From positions 1 to 15,306 of the forward strand of contig JBOHPP010000040.1 of the NCBI GenBank assembly GCA_050731755.1: a stretch of 15,306 bases of DNA, written 5' to 3'. Source of the stretch: JBOHPP01 sp050731755. GTDB lineage: Bacteria; Methylomirabilota; Methylomirabilia; Rokubacteriales; CSP1-6. A model generated the notes under the pieces. That model was not told the DNA's origin. It searched no databases and worked only from the letters and a program-made list of their open reading frames with translations. Made by a program: the position numbers and the translations under genes. This document shows positions 5,506-12,508 of the stretch, in pieces (positions within the stretch are counted from its first letter, which is position 1; each line of letters begins with the position of its first letter).

Positions 5506-7060
5506 GCGCGGCGGCCTGCAGCTCCCGGAACGCGTCGGGCAGCGCCGCGATCACGTCGCTGGCGATCAGCGCCTCCTGCCCTATCCGCGTCGCGGCGAGG
5601 TCGCCGGCCCGCCCATGGAGGTACACGGCCGTCTGGAGCGCGGCGCCCGCTTCGAGTCCTCGAGCCAGGAACGCTCCGAGCATACCGGCAAGGACGTCGC
5701 CGGTGCCGCCGCTGGCCATGCCGGGGTTGCCTGTGGGGTTGATGTAGGTTTCGCCCGACGGGGCGGCGATGACGCTGGCCGCGCCTTTGAGGACCACGTG
5801 CACGCCGTGCGCCCGGGCCAGCTCGCGGGCCAGCCCGATGCGATTGCGCTCGACCTCGGCCACGCCAGTATCCAGCAGGCGCGCCATCTCGCCCGCATGC
5901 GGAGTCAGGCAGCGCGCCGCCGGCGCGGAACGGAGCCGGTGGAGGTGGCCGGCGAGCGCGGTGAGGGCGTCGGCGTCGATGACCAGCGGCTTGGGAAGGC
6001 CGCGAGCCAGTTCGCGGGCCAGCGCCAGCGTGTCGGGATCGCGTCCGAGCCCGGGCCCGATGGCGACGGCCTCGCGCGCCGCCGCCAGCTCGACGATGGT
6101 CTCCGCCGCCTTGAGGGCCACCGATCCCGCCGCGGTTTCCGCCAGTGGCTCCGTCATCGCCTCCAGCACGAGCGCCGCCACGATCGGCTGCTGGCTCGCG
6201 GCCGTGGCCACCGTCACCAGCCCGGCGCCACTCCGCATCGCCGCGCGCGCCGCCAGCGCGGCGGCGCCGGTCTTGCCGCGGGACCCGGCGACGATCAGCA
6301 GATGGCCGTACGTCCCCTTGTGGGTCGCGCGCCGGCGCGGCGGCAGGTGCCGCGCCACGTCGCCCGCCTCGAGCAGGAACGTGCTGACTCCACGCCGCAC
6401 CTCGTTCGGAGGAATCCCGATGTCCACGACCTTGACGTAGCCGGCGAACTCCATCCCCGGCGTCGTCACCAGCGCGCGCTTGAGTCCGGCAAACGTCACC
6501 GTGAGCGAGGCCCGGACGACCGGTCCCGGCGGCGGGTCGCCGTCGGCGGGCAAGCCCGACGGGACGTCCAGCGCCGCCACTGGACGGCCCGAGGTGTTGA
6601 CGATCTCGATCAGCCGGGCGACGAGTCCCTCGGCGACGCCGCGGGCGCCGGTCCCGAGGAGCGCGTCCACGACGAGGTCGGCCTGAGCGAGGTCGGCGGC
6701 CACGGCCGTCGCGTCTTCGGCGAGGACCGGACGGATCCCCTCCTTCTCCAGTTCCACGAGCTTCGTCGCCGCATCGCCACCGATCTCCTCGGGTCGAGTC
6801 GCCAGCCAGACCGAAACCTGCGCGCCCCGGCCGGCCAGCGAGCGCGCGACCACGAAACCGTCGCCGGCGTTGCCTCCTTTGCCGCAGACGAGGGCGACGC
6901 GGGCCGCCGGTGCCAACCCCAGCGTGGGCAAGAACGCCACGATCGCCTCGGCCGCGGCCCGTCCGGCGTTCTCCATGAGCGTGGCGGCGGGAATGCCGAG
7001 GCTCTCGATGGCACGACGGTCGAGCGCGCGCATCTCCTCGGCGGTGAACACCGGGAGCAC
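5495..7060 (-). CDS. nnrD: Bifunctional NAD(P)H-hydrate epimerase / ADP-dependent dehydratase
   Basis: A 521-residue fusion of the two enzymes that repair hydrated NAD(P)H. The N-terminal YjeF_N domain (about 1-225) is the epimerase converting R- and S-NAD(P)HX. It shows CGKGGNAGDGFVVAR (59-73), DALLGTGARG (132-141) and ALDVPSGLPADGD (163-175). The C-terminal ribokinase-like domain (about 240-515) is the dehydratase, with HKGTYGHLLIVAGS (247-260), GPGLGRD (335-341), TPHAGEMARL (386-395) and NPGMASGGTGDVLAGM (445-460). Length and order match the usual fused form (E. coli YjeF). The GTG at 7060 has GAGGT 6 nt upstream, overlapping the stop of the preceding gene. The stop overlaps tsaE, a common pairing in bacteria. 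Confidence 0.95.
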   Translation of the reverse strand: MLPVFTAEEMRALDRRAIESLGIPAATLMENAGRAAAEAIVAFLPTLGLAPAARVALVCGKGGNAGDGFVVARSLAGRGAQVSVWLATRPEEIGGDAATKLVELEKEGIRPVLAEDATAVAADLAQADLVVDALLGTGARGVAEGLVARLIEIVNTSGRPVAALDVPSGLPADGDPPPGPVVRASLTVTFAGLKRALVTTPGMEFAGYVKVVDIGIPPNEVRRGVSTFLLEAGDVARHLPPRRRATHKGTYGHLLIVAGSRGKTGAAALAARAAMRSGAGLVTVATAASQQPIVAALVLEAMTEPLAETAAGSVALKAAETIVELAAAREAVAIGPGLGRDPDTLALARELARGLPKPLVIDADALTALAGHLHRLRSAPAARCLTPHAGEMARLLDTGVAEVERNRIGLARELARAHGVHVVLKGAASVIAAPSGETYINPTGNPGMASGGTGDVLAGMLGAFLARGLEAGAALQTAVYLHGRAGDLAATRIGQEALIASDVIAALPDAFRELQAAAHAG

Positions 7061-7063
7061 GGC

Positions 7064-7840
7064 CTACCTCGCGGTCGGCAGGACGGCGGCCTGGAGCAGG
7101 AAGTCGGCCAGGATGGCGGTATAGACCGGCTGCCAGTCGGTGCGGGCCACGCGCGGCAGCTCGATGTGGAGCGCGCGCGCGGGCAGGCGCAGGATGCCCA
7201 TCCGCTTGGCTCCCGACGCCGCATAGGTGAGCGCGTCGGCAGGCTCCACACGCACCTCCAGCCGAGACGCGCCCGGATGGTCGCCGAGATGCGCGTCGCG
7301 GACCGCCTCGAGCAGCGCGCGCAGTCGCCGCGCTTCGCCGTCGTCGACGCCCACGGTGGCGATCTCGATGCGGCCGGCGGCCTCACTGCGGTTGTTGCCG
7401 TGGACCTCCGCGTAGAAGGCCAGCGGCCCCTGCGCCGTCTCACGGACCCGCTGCTCGTACGCCTCGTAGACACGGCAGGCGGCCTCTGTGGCCAGCTCCT
7501 CGCTCGGCGGCCGGCCGGGAGCGCCCTCCACCGGCCGGTTCACCTGATAGCGCCGGAGGGGGACGCCGCGGGCGTTGGTCTCGATGGCGAAGCCGGTGGC
7601 GACGACGAGCCCGAAGCCGGTACGCCGGGCCAGCTCGGCGGCAATGTCGCCGGTGCGCGGATCGGAGGTGCCGTGGGGCGCGGCGACGACGAGGCCGCGA
7701 CGGCCGGGACGCGCCGCGATGTGACCTCGTCCACCATTGACCGGCACCTCGACCCGATGGGCGGCGCAGCCGTACAGGATGAGCGTGGCGGCGATCACCC
7801 TAACCGCTCTCCGACAAAAGCATCGCTTGCGCCATCGCAT
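7064..7840 (-). CDS. Lipoprotein related to N-formylglutamate amidohydrolases
   Basis: A 258-residue protein with a basic N-terminus and a short hydrophobic core ending in the lipobox LYGC (C25), so probably a lipoprotein. The mature domain has VVAAPHGTSDPRTGD (51-65, H56), YQVNRPVEG (98-106), FYAEVHGNN (142-150, H147) and HIELPR (225-230, E227). This pattern resembles the N-formylglutamate amidohydrolase-like zinc hydrolase fold (PHG...NRP...H...E). The true substrate is unknown, and an envelope location argues against histidine breakdown. The ATG at 7840 is chosen because it supplies the charged region a signal peptide needs. It overlaps acpS by 41 nt. A GTG at 7798 would avoid the overlap but leave no charged residues. 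The stop is TAG, 3 nt before the next start. Confidence 0.72.
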   Translation of the reverse strand: MRWRKRCFCRRAVRVIAATLILYGCAAHRVEVPVNGGRGHIAARPGRRGLVVAAPHGTSDPRTGDIAAELARRTGFGLVVATGFAIETNARGVPLRRYQVNRPVEGAPGRPPSEELATEAACRVYEAYEQRVRETAQGPLAFYAEVHGNNRSEAAGRIEIATVGVDDGEARRLRALLEAVRDAHLGDHPGASRLEVRVEPADALTYAASGAKRMGILRLPARALHIELPRVARTDWQPVYTAILADFLLQAAVLPTAR

Positions 7841-8189
7841 AGTCGCCGTCGTGCGTCAGCGCCAGGAGCATGCGGTCCCCGCCGCGGCTGAGCCCGATCT
7901 CGCGCGAGCGTCCGCTGAGCACGAGCACCGGCGCCTGCCCCCGCTCCCGCCGCACCTCCAGCTCCCGCCAGCGCACGCCGAACCGGAGCCCGGTGCCGAG
8001 GGCCTTGAGCCCGGCCTCCTTGGCGGCGAAGCGGGCGGCAAAATGGGGAACCGGATCGCGCCGGGCCCGGCAATAGGCGATTTCCCCGTCGGTGAAGACG
8101 CGGTGGAGGAAGCGATCTTGCCAGCGGTCGATGACGGCGCGCAGCCGCGGCACCAGCACCAGGTCGACGCCGATGCCTTTGACCGTCAC
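7800..8189 (-). CDS. acpS: Holo-[acyl-carrier-protein] synthase
   Basis: A 129-residue AcpS-type phosphopantetheinyl transferase, which moves 4'-phosphopantetheine from CoA to the serine of apo-ACP. The family motifs are intact: GIGVDLVLVPRL (5-16, with Mg-ligand D9) and RFAAKEAGLKALGTG (53-67, with E58). The C-terminal SHDRxxA segment appears as LTHDGDYAMAQAML (111-124). Length is typical (120-130). The GTG at 8189 overlaps the glmM stop as GTGA, a 4-nt coupling. The stop codon is TAG, which matters for judging the in-frame TAG in ftsH. The glmM-acpS-nnr order is common in bacteria. Confidence 0.93.
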   Translation of the reverse strand: MTVKGIGVDLVLVPRLRAVIDRWQDRFLHRVFTDGEIAYCRARRDPVPHFAARFAAKEAGLKALGTGLRFGVRWRELEVRRERGQAPVLVLSGRSREIGLSRGGDRMLLALTHDGDYAMAQAMLLSESG

Positions 8190-9538
8190 GGCACCCCGAT
8201 CTGGCCACGGATCAGTCCGGCCAGCTCGTCGGCCATCGCTTGGATGCGCGCACCGTCGGCGCCCTCGATCATCACGCGGGCCAGCGATTCGGTGCCCGAG
8301 TAGCGGATGAGGATGCGGCCGCCGCCGTTCATCTCCTGATCGAAGATGCGCATCCGTTCGGTGAGGCCGGTGAGCGACTCGATCGGCGGCTTGTTCCGCA
8401 CCGGCACGTTGATCAGGACCTGGGGGAACTTGCGGAGGCCGCCGGCGAGCGAGGCCAGGGATTCGCCCGTCTCCCGCATCACGCTGAGCAGAGCCAGGGC
8501 CGAAAGGATCCCGTCGCCGGCCGGCGCATGGTCGAGGAAGAGCAGGTGCCCCGACTGCTCGCCCCCCAGGTTCGCCCCGCGGCGCTGCATCTCCTCGTAC
8601 ACGTAGCGGTCTCCGACCTGCGTCTTCACCACGTCGATGCCGGCGGCGCGCAGGGCCTCGTCGAGACCGAGGTTGGCCATCACCGTGGTCACCACCACGT
8701 TGCCCTTGAGCCGCGCCCGGGCGGCCAGGTGACGACCGGCGATGGCCAGCGCGTAGTCGCCGTCGCGGATCTCCCCGGTGTGGTCGATGGACATCAGACG
8801 GTCGCCGTCGCCGTCGAAGGCGAAGCCGACGGCGGCGCCCACCGCCCGGACCTTGCGCTGCAGGGCCTGGGGGTGCAGCGCGCCCGACGCGGCGTTGATG
8901 TTCGTGCCGTCGGGCCGGGCGCCGATCGTCACGACCGTGGCGCCGAGCCGGCGGAACACTCGAGGCGCCACGCGATAGGTGGCGCCATGCGCGCAGTCCA
9001 GCGCGATGGTCAGGCCGCCGAGGTCCAGGGGAAACGCGTGGCACAGAAAGTCCGCATAGTACGCCTCGGCCCGATCGTAGGTCACGAGCCGGCCGATGTC
9101 GGCCCGGTGGGCCCGGGGTGCCTTGTCCTCGCCGGCAATGCCGGCCTCGATCTGGGCCTCCCAGGCGTCGGGGAACTTCGTGCCCTCGCAAGAGAACAGC
9201 TTGATGCCGTTGTCCTCGAAAGGATTGTGGGAGGCCGACAGCACGATGCCCCCGCCGGCGTCCAGCCCCCGGGTGAGGAGCGCGATGGCCGGCGTGGGCA
9301 GGACGCCGACCGCGAAGCAGTCACCGCCCGCGCTGAGGACGCCGGCGGTCAGTGCCGCCTCCAGGAGGGGGCCGGACCGCCGCGTGTCGCGGCCGATGAC
9401 GAGCCGAACGCGCTGGACGCCGCGCTCGTGCTGGAGCGTTGCCACTAGCTGGCGGCCCAGACGGTATGCCAGCTCGGGCGTGAGCGGGGCCTCGTTGGCC
9501 ACGCCCCGGATGCCGTCGGTGCCGAACAGGCGGCTCAT
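8186..9538 (-). CDS. glmM: Phosphoglucosamine mutase
   Basis: A 450-residue phosphohexomutase of the GlmM group, converting glucosamine-6-phosphate to glucosamine-1-phosphate for UDP-GlcNAc, and so peptidoglycan and lipopolysaccharide. It starts with the typical MSRLFGTDGIRGVAN. The phospho-serine loop is SASHNPFEDNGIK (101-113, S103 by alignment to the E. coli enzyme). The metal loop is FDGDGDR (241-247, D242/D244/D246). The sugar-binding loop is GGEQSGH, and the C-terminal phosphate loop reads RYSGTES where RPSGTEP is more usual. Length is normal. An AAGGAG lies about 14 nt before the ATG, rather far for a ribosome binding site. It is followed by acpS with a 4-nt overlap and preceded by folP with a 69-bp gap. 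Confidence 0.97.
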   Translation of the reverse strand: MSRLFGTDGIRGVANEAPLTPELAYRLGRQLVATLQHERGVQRVRLVIGRDTRRSGPLLEAALTAGVLSAGGDCFAVGVLPTPAIALLTRGLDAGGGIVLSASHNPFEDNGIKLFSCEGTKFPDAWEAQIEAGIAGEDKAPRAHRADIGRLVTYDRAEAYYADFLCHAFPLDLGGLTIALDCAHGATYRVAPRVFRRLGATVVTIGARPDGTNINAASGALHPQALQRKVRAVGAAVGFAFDGDGDRLMSIDHTGEIRDGDYALAIAGRHLAARARLKGNVVVTTVMANLGLDEALRAAGIDVVKTQVGDRYVYEEMQRRGANLGGEQSGHLLFLDHAPAGDGILSALALLSVMRETGESLASLAGGLRKFPQVLINVPVRNKPPIESLTGLTERMRIFDQEMNGGGRILIRYSGTESLARVMIEGADGARIQAMADELAGLIRGQIGVP

Positions 9539-9607
9539 CGGATACCGATCGTCTCCTTCAGGCTCGATTGTAGACCGGGGACCGCCGAACCCCTCATTCC
9601 CTGTCCG

Positions 9608-10480
9608 TCACCGGCGGTCGACCCGGCGCGCCCGCTCCGCCACCCGGACCGCATCCAGCGTCGGCCCGACGTCGTGGGTCCGGATCATGGCGGCGCCGTT
9701 GTACACGGCCATCGCCGTCGCCGCCAGGGATCCCGACAACCGCGCCGCCGGGTCGGCACGCCCGGTGAGGGCCCCGACAAACGATTTGCGCGATACGCCG
9801 ACGCAGAGCGGGCGCCCGAGCGCGGCCAGGGTCCCCAGACCGGCCAGGACGGCCATGTCCCACTCGTCCCACCGTACCGGCTCCTCGCGAAAGAAGCCGA
9901 TCCCGGGATCGAGGACGACGTTCTCCTCGGCGAGGCCGGCCGCCCGGCCGCGCTGGAGGGCGCCGTCGAGCAAACGCCGCACCGCCTCCACAGGATCCCG
10001 TCCCGCGTCCGCCGCCGCGGAGCCGCGCGCGTGACCCGGCGGGGACGCCATGAGAATCAGGCCGACGCCGCGCTCGCGCGCCAGCGCGGCCAGGGCCGGG
10101 TCGCGGAGACCGCTCACGTCGTTGATCACGCGGGCCCCGGCAGCCAGGGCCACCTCGGCCACGCGAGCCCGGGCGGTGTCCGCCGAGATCGGGACCGGTA
10201 CCTTCGCGGCCAGCACCTCGAGCGCCCGGCCCAGACGCTCGGCCTCCTCGGCCTCATCGATCGCGGTGGGCAGATACGGCGCCGTCGACCGCGCCCCCAC
10301 ATCGATCAGCACGGCGCCTTCCTCGACCATGGCCAGGGCCGCGTCCACCAGGTCGTCGGGGCGGCGATGCACGGAGCCCGAGTAGAACGACTCCGGGCTG
10401 ACGTTGAGCACCCCCATCACCACCACGGGATGGTCGCCTCCGACCGGAACTCCGGCGAGGACAGCCCGAGCGAGGGACAC
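9608..10480 (-). CDS. folP: Dihydropteroate synthase, variant loop 2
   Basis: A 290-residue TIM-barrel enzyme joining p-aminobenzoate to pterin pyrophosphate in folate synthesis. Motifs are VMGVLNVSPESF (21-32, Mg-binding N26), LIDVGARSTAPY (58-69), ISADTARARVAEVALAAGA (98-116, D101), VINDVSG (118-124), VLDPGIGFF (189-197, D191), CVGVSRKSFVG (226-236, K232) and IRTHDV (266-271). The STRP of loop 2 in most enzymes is STAP, so the conserved Arg is absent. The second motif has ISADT where ISIDT is usual. The start is uncertain. The GTG at 10480 has GGAGGT 10 nt upstream and gives a normal length. A GTG at 10558 would add 26 residues and lie inside hairpin repeat copy C. Confidence 0.9.
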   Translation of the reverse strand: MSLARAVLAGVPVGGDHPVVVMGVLNVSPESFYSGSVHRRPDDLVDAALAMVEEGAVLIDVGARSTAPYLPTAIDEAEEAERLGRALEVLAAKVPVPISADTARARVAEVALAAGARVINDVSGLRDPALAALARERGVGLILMASPPGHARGSAAADAGRDPVEAVRRLLDGALQRGRAAGLAEENVVLDPGIGFFREEPVRWDEWDMAVLAGLGTLAALGRPLCVGVSRKSFVGALTGRADPAARLSGSLAATAMAVYNGAAMIRTHDVGPTLDAVRVAERARRVDRR

Positions 10481-10551
10481 AGCTTCAGCCACCTCCGTGC
10501 GATGACTTGCCGCTTTGAGCGGCCGCTCCGCCGCCGCAATAACCGTGTGGC

Positions 10552-10634
10552 AACGCACGCGAATGGGGAGGTTTGGTGGGGGCGGCCGCTGCCCCCTCCA
10601 ATTTCATAATCGGGGGGCAAAGCCCCCCTCCGAG
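10552..10634 (+). repeat. GC-rich hairpin repeat, copy C (after ftsH)
   Basis: Third copy of the repeat. The main stem is TTGGTGGGGGC (10573-10583) with GCCCCCTCCAA (10591-10601), 10 pairs with one internal T-T mismatch. The second hairpin is perfect: GGGGGGC (10612-10618), loop AAA, GCCCCCC (10622-10628). It begins 2 nt after the ftsH stop codon (minus-strand reading), the same placement as copy A after radC. To its left, before folP, are two nested palindromes: GCCGCT-TTG-AGCGGC (10509-10523) and GAGCGGCCGCTC (10517-10528). Confidence 0.75.
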
Positions 10635-10636
10635 GG

Positions 10637-11887
10637 TTACGCGGGGGCCGCGGCTTCCTGGAAGGGCCGGGCGCGGAGGATCCGTGCGATCTCCTCGCCG
10701 TCCAGCGACTCCCGCTCCAGCAGCGCCCGTGCCAGCGCGTGGAGCTTCTCGATGTTGTCCTCGATGATCTGGCGGGCTCGGCCGGCGCACTCCAGCACAA
10801 TACGCTTGATCTCGGCGTCGATGACGAGCGCCGTCTCCTCGCTATAGTCCTTCTGGCGGGTCACCTCGCGACCGAGAAAGATGTGCTCCTCGTTCTTGCC
10901 GAAGGTCAGCGGACCCAGCCTGTCGGACATGCCCCACTCGCAGACCATCTTGCGGGCCATCTCGGTGGCCTTTTCCAGATCGTCGCCGGCCCCCGTGGTC
11001 TGCTGGTTGAGGACGATCTCCTCGGCGGCTCGGCCGCCCAGGAGGATCGTGATGCGGTTGACCAGGTACTCCCGGGAGTAGTTGTACTTGTCGTCCAGCG
11101 GCAGCTGCTGGGTGAGCCCGAGGGCCCGGCCCCGCGGGATGATCGTCACCTTGTGCACGGGGTCGGTGCCGGGCAGGAAGTCGGCCACCAGGGTGTGGCC
11201 GGCCTCGTGGTACGCGATGGTCCGCTTCTCGCTGTCACTGATGATCATGGAGCGCCGCTCGACGCCCATCAGGACCTTGTCCTTGGCGTTCTCGAAGTCG
11301 AGCATCTCCACCGTCTTCTTGTTGAGCCGCGCCGCCAGCAGCGCCGCCTCGTTGACGAGGTTGGCCAGGTCGGCCCCCGAGAAGCCGGGCGTGCCCCGGG
11401 CCAGCACCTTGAGATCGACGTCGGACGCGAGCGGGATACGACGGGTGTGGACGCGAAGGATTTCCTCCCGCCCCTTGACATCCGGCCGGGGGACGACGAC
11501 CTGGCGGTCGAAGCGGCCCGGGCGGAGCAGCGCCGGATCGAGCACGTCGGGACGGTTGGTGGCGGCGATGAGAATGACGCCCTCGTTGGTCTCGAAGCCA
11601 TCCATCTCGACGAGGAGCTGGTTCAGGGTCTGCTCGCGCTCGTCGTGGCCGCCGCCCAGGCCGGCGCCGCGGTGGCGGCCGACGGCGTCGATCTCGTCCA
11701 TGAAGATGATGCAGGGCGCGTGCTTCTTGCCCTGCTCGAAGAGGTCGCGGACGCGGGAGGCGCCCACGCCTACGAACATCTCCACGAAATCGGATCCGGA
11801 GATGGAGAAGAACGGCACGTTGGCCTCGCCGGCGATGGCCTTGGCCAGCAGGGTCTTGCCGGTGCCGGGCGGGCCGACGAGCAGCAC
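10637..11887 (-). CDS. ftsH: FtsH, AAA+ ATPase and zinc protease part (downstream of in-frame TAG)
   Basis: This 416-codon frame holds the catalytic part of the membrane protease FtsH, equivalent to residues 190-605 of the intact protein. It starts at the first GTG after the TAG. It shows Walker A GPPGTGKT (5-12), the pore segment around SGSDFVEMFVGVGASR (30-45), Walker B CIIFMDEID (59-67), and the second region of homology with arginine fingers, NRPDVLDPALLRPGRFDR (111-128). Zinc-binding HEAGH (227-231) and the third-ligand region TGAGDDLEKAT (298-308) follow. All active-site residues are intact. It is in the same frame as the upstream part; only 15 codons and one TAG separate them. If made alone from the GTG (AAGGGC directly upstream), it would be soluble and lack the start of the AAA+ domain. 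Confidence 0.93.
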   Translation of the reverse strand: MLLVGPPGTGKTLLAKAIAGEANVPFFSISGSDFVEMFVGVGASRVRDLFEQGKKHAPCIIFMDEIDAVGRHRGAGLGGGHDEREQTLNQLLVEMDGFETNEGVILIAATNRPDVLDPALLRPGRFDRQVVVPRPDVKGREEILRVHTRRIPLASDVDLKVLARGTPGFSGADLANLVNEAALLAARLNKKTVEMLDFENAKDKVLMGVERRSMIISDSEKRTIAYHEAGHTLVADFLPGTDPVHKVTIIPRGRALGLTQQLPLDDKYNYSREYLVNRITILLGGRAAEEIVLNQQTTGAGDDLEKATEMARKMVCEWGMSDRLGPLTFGKNEEHIFLGREVTRQKDYSEETALVIDAEIKRIVLECAGRARQIIEDNIEKLHALARALLERESLDGEEIARILRARPFQEAAAPA

Positions 11888-11932
11888 GCCCTTGGGGATC
11901 TTGCCGCCGAGCTTCTGGAACTTCTGCGGGTC

Positions 11933-11935
11933 CTA
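11933..11935 (-). other. In-frame TAG at codon 174 of ftsH (Lys position)
   Basis: The local sequence on the minus strand is GACTTCCTGTAGGACCCG. Family members read FLKDP here, so a single change from AAG to TAG explains the stop. Frame and sequence match on both sides, so there is no indel. Two other minus-strand genes in this window end naturally at TAG (acpS and the amidohydrolase-like gene), so TAG is a normal stop in this genome. Confidence 0.9.
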
Positions 11936-12454
11936 CAGGAAGTCGATGATCTCCCGCAGCTCCTCCTTGGCCTCGTCCACGCCGGCCACGTCGGTGAACG
12001 TGATCTTGTTGTGCTTCTCCGAGATGAGCCGGGCCCGGGCCTTGCCGAAGGACAGGGCCTTGGCGCCGCCGCCCTGCATCAGGAGCATGAAGAATATCCA
12101 AACGCCGAAGAAGATCAGCATGGGCACCCACTGCAGAAAGATGGCGTACCAGGGGTTGGAGTCGGGCGGCTTCACCGAGATGCTCACGTTCCGGTCGCGG
12201 AGCATCTTGACCAGCTCCGGGTAGTCGACGGTGTAGGTGCGGAGCGTCTCCGGGGTGTCCTTGAGGGTGTAGGTCACGAGGTTACCGCGGATGACCACCG
12301 AGCTGACGCGGCCCTGCTCGACCGCCCGGAGGAAGTCCGAGAAGTTGTGCTTGTCCTGACCGCTCTGCTGCGCGCCCTGGAAGACCGTGAACAGAAGGAT
12401 GACGATGAGGCCGATGACCATCCAGAGCGCGAGGTTCTTGTACACCTGGTTCAT
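11933..12454 (-). CDS. ftsH: FtsH, N-terminal membrane part ending at an in-frame TAG
   Basis: A 173-residue frame with the standard FtsH beginning MNQVYKNLALWMVI. It has transmembrane helix 1 (about 8-25), a periplasmic region (about 27-105) and transmembrane helix 2 (about 106-127). The linker ITFTDVAGVDEAKEELREII (151-170) follows, leading into the AAA+ domain. It stops after DFL at TAG (11935-11933). The next codons, in the same frame, read DPQKFQKLGGKIPKG and then the ATPase part, exactly the family sequence except that the family has Lys where the TAG stands. FtsH degrades membrane and regulatory proteins as a hexamer. This part alone would be an anchored, inactive stub. The ATG has no ribosome binding site, but TATAAT lies 9 nt upstream. 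Confidence 0.9.
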   Translation of the reverse strand: MNQVYKNLALWMVIGLIVILLFTVFQGAQQSGQDKHNFSDFLRAVEQGRVSSVVIRGNLVTYTLKDTPETLRTYTVDYPELVKMLRDRNVSISVKPPDSNPWYAIFLQWVPMLIFFGVWIFFMLLMQGGGAKALSFGKARARLISEKHNKITFTDVAGVDEAKEELREIIDFL

Positions 12455-12463
12455 GCGACTTCG

Positions 12464-12469
12464 ATTATA
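12464..12469 (-). promoter_or_regulatory. Consensus extended -10 element before ftsH
   Basis: The minus strand reads TGTTATAAT, a perfect TATAAT with the TGn extension. It ends 9 nt before the ftsH ATG, in a 54-bp gap after the SPOR gene. No good -35 is visible at 16-18 nt, as is usual for extended -10 promoters. Transcription from here would leave a leader of only about 2-4 nt, in keeping with the missing ribosome binding site. Confidence 0.45.
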
Positions 12470-12508
12470 ACAGAAGGCCTGCCGGCGCCCCGGAACGGTC
12501 CGGCGCGA

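Noticed and set aside
5480..7891. Very long plus-strand open frame opposite nnrD and neighbours
   Set aside because: Its product is low-complexity (rich in Arg, Gly, His, Ala) and lies antisense to genes with clear motifs. It is a by-product of high GC in the third codon position.
7800..9191. 463-codon minus-strand frame overlapping glmM and continuing into acpS
   Set aside because: Only the last 129 codons are the real AcpS. The upstream part is an out-of-frame shadow of glmM with Arg/Gly/Pro-rich nonsense.
9608..10558. Longer folP with start at GTG 10558
   Set aside because: The extra residues (MRCHTVIAAAERP...) lie partly in hairpin repeat copy C and have no counterpart in FolP. GTG 10480 has a GGAGGT before it. 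Not fully excluded.
11933..11935. TAG in ftsH as genetic-code reassignment
   Set aside because: acpS and the amidohydrolase-like gene end at TAG in the expected place, so TAG acts as a stop here.
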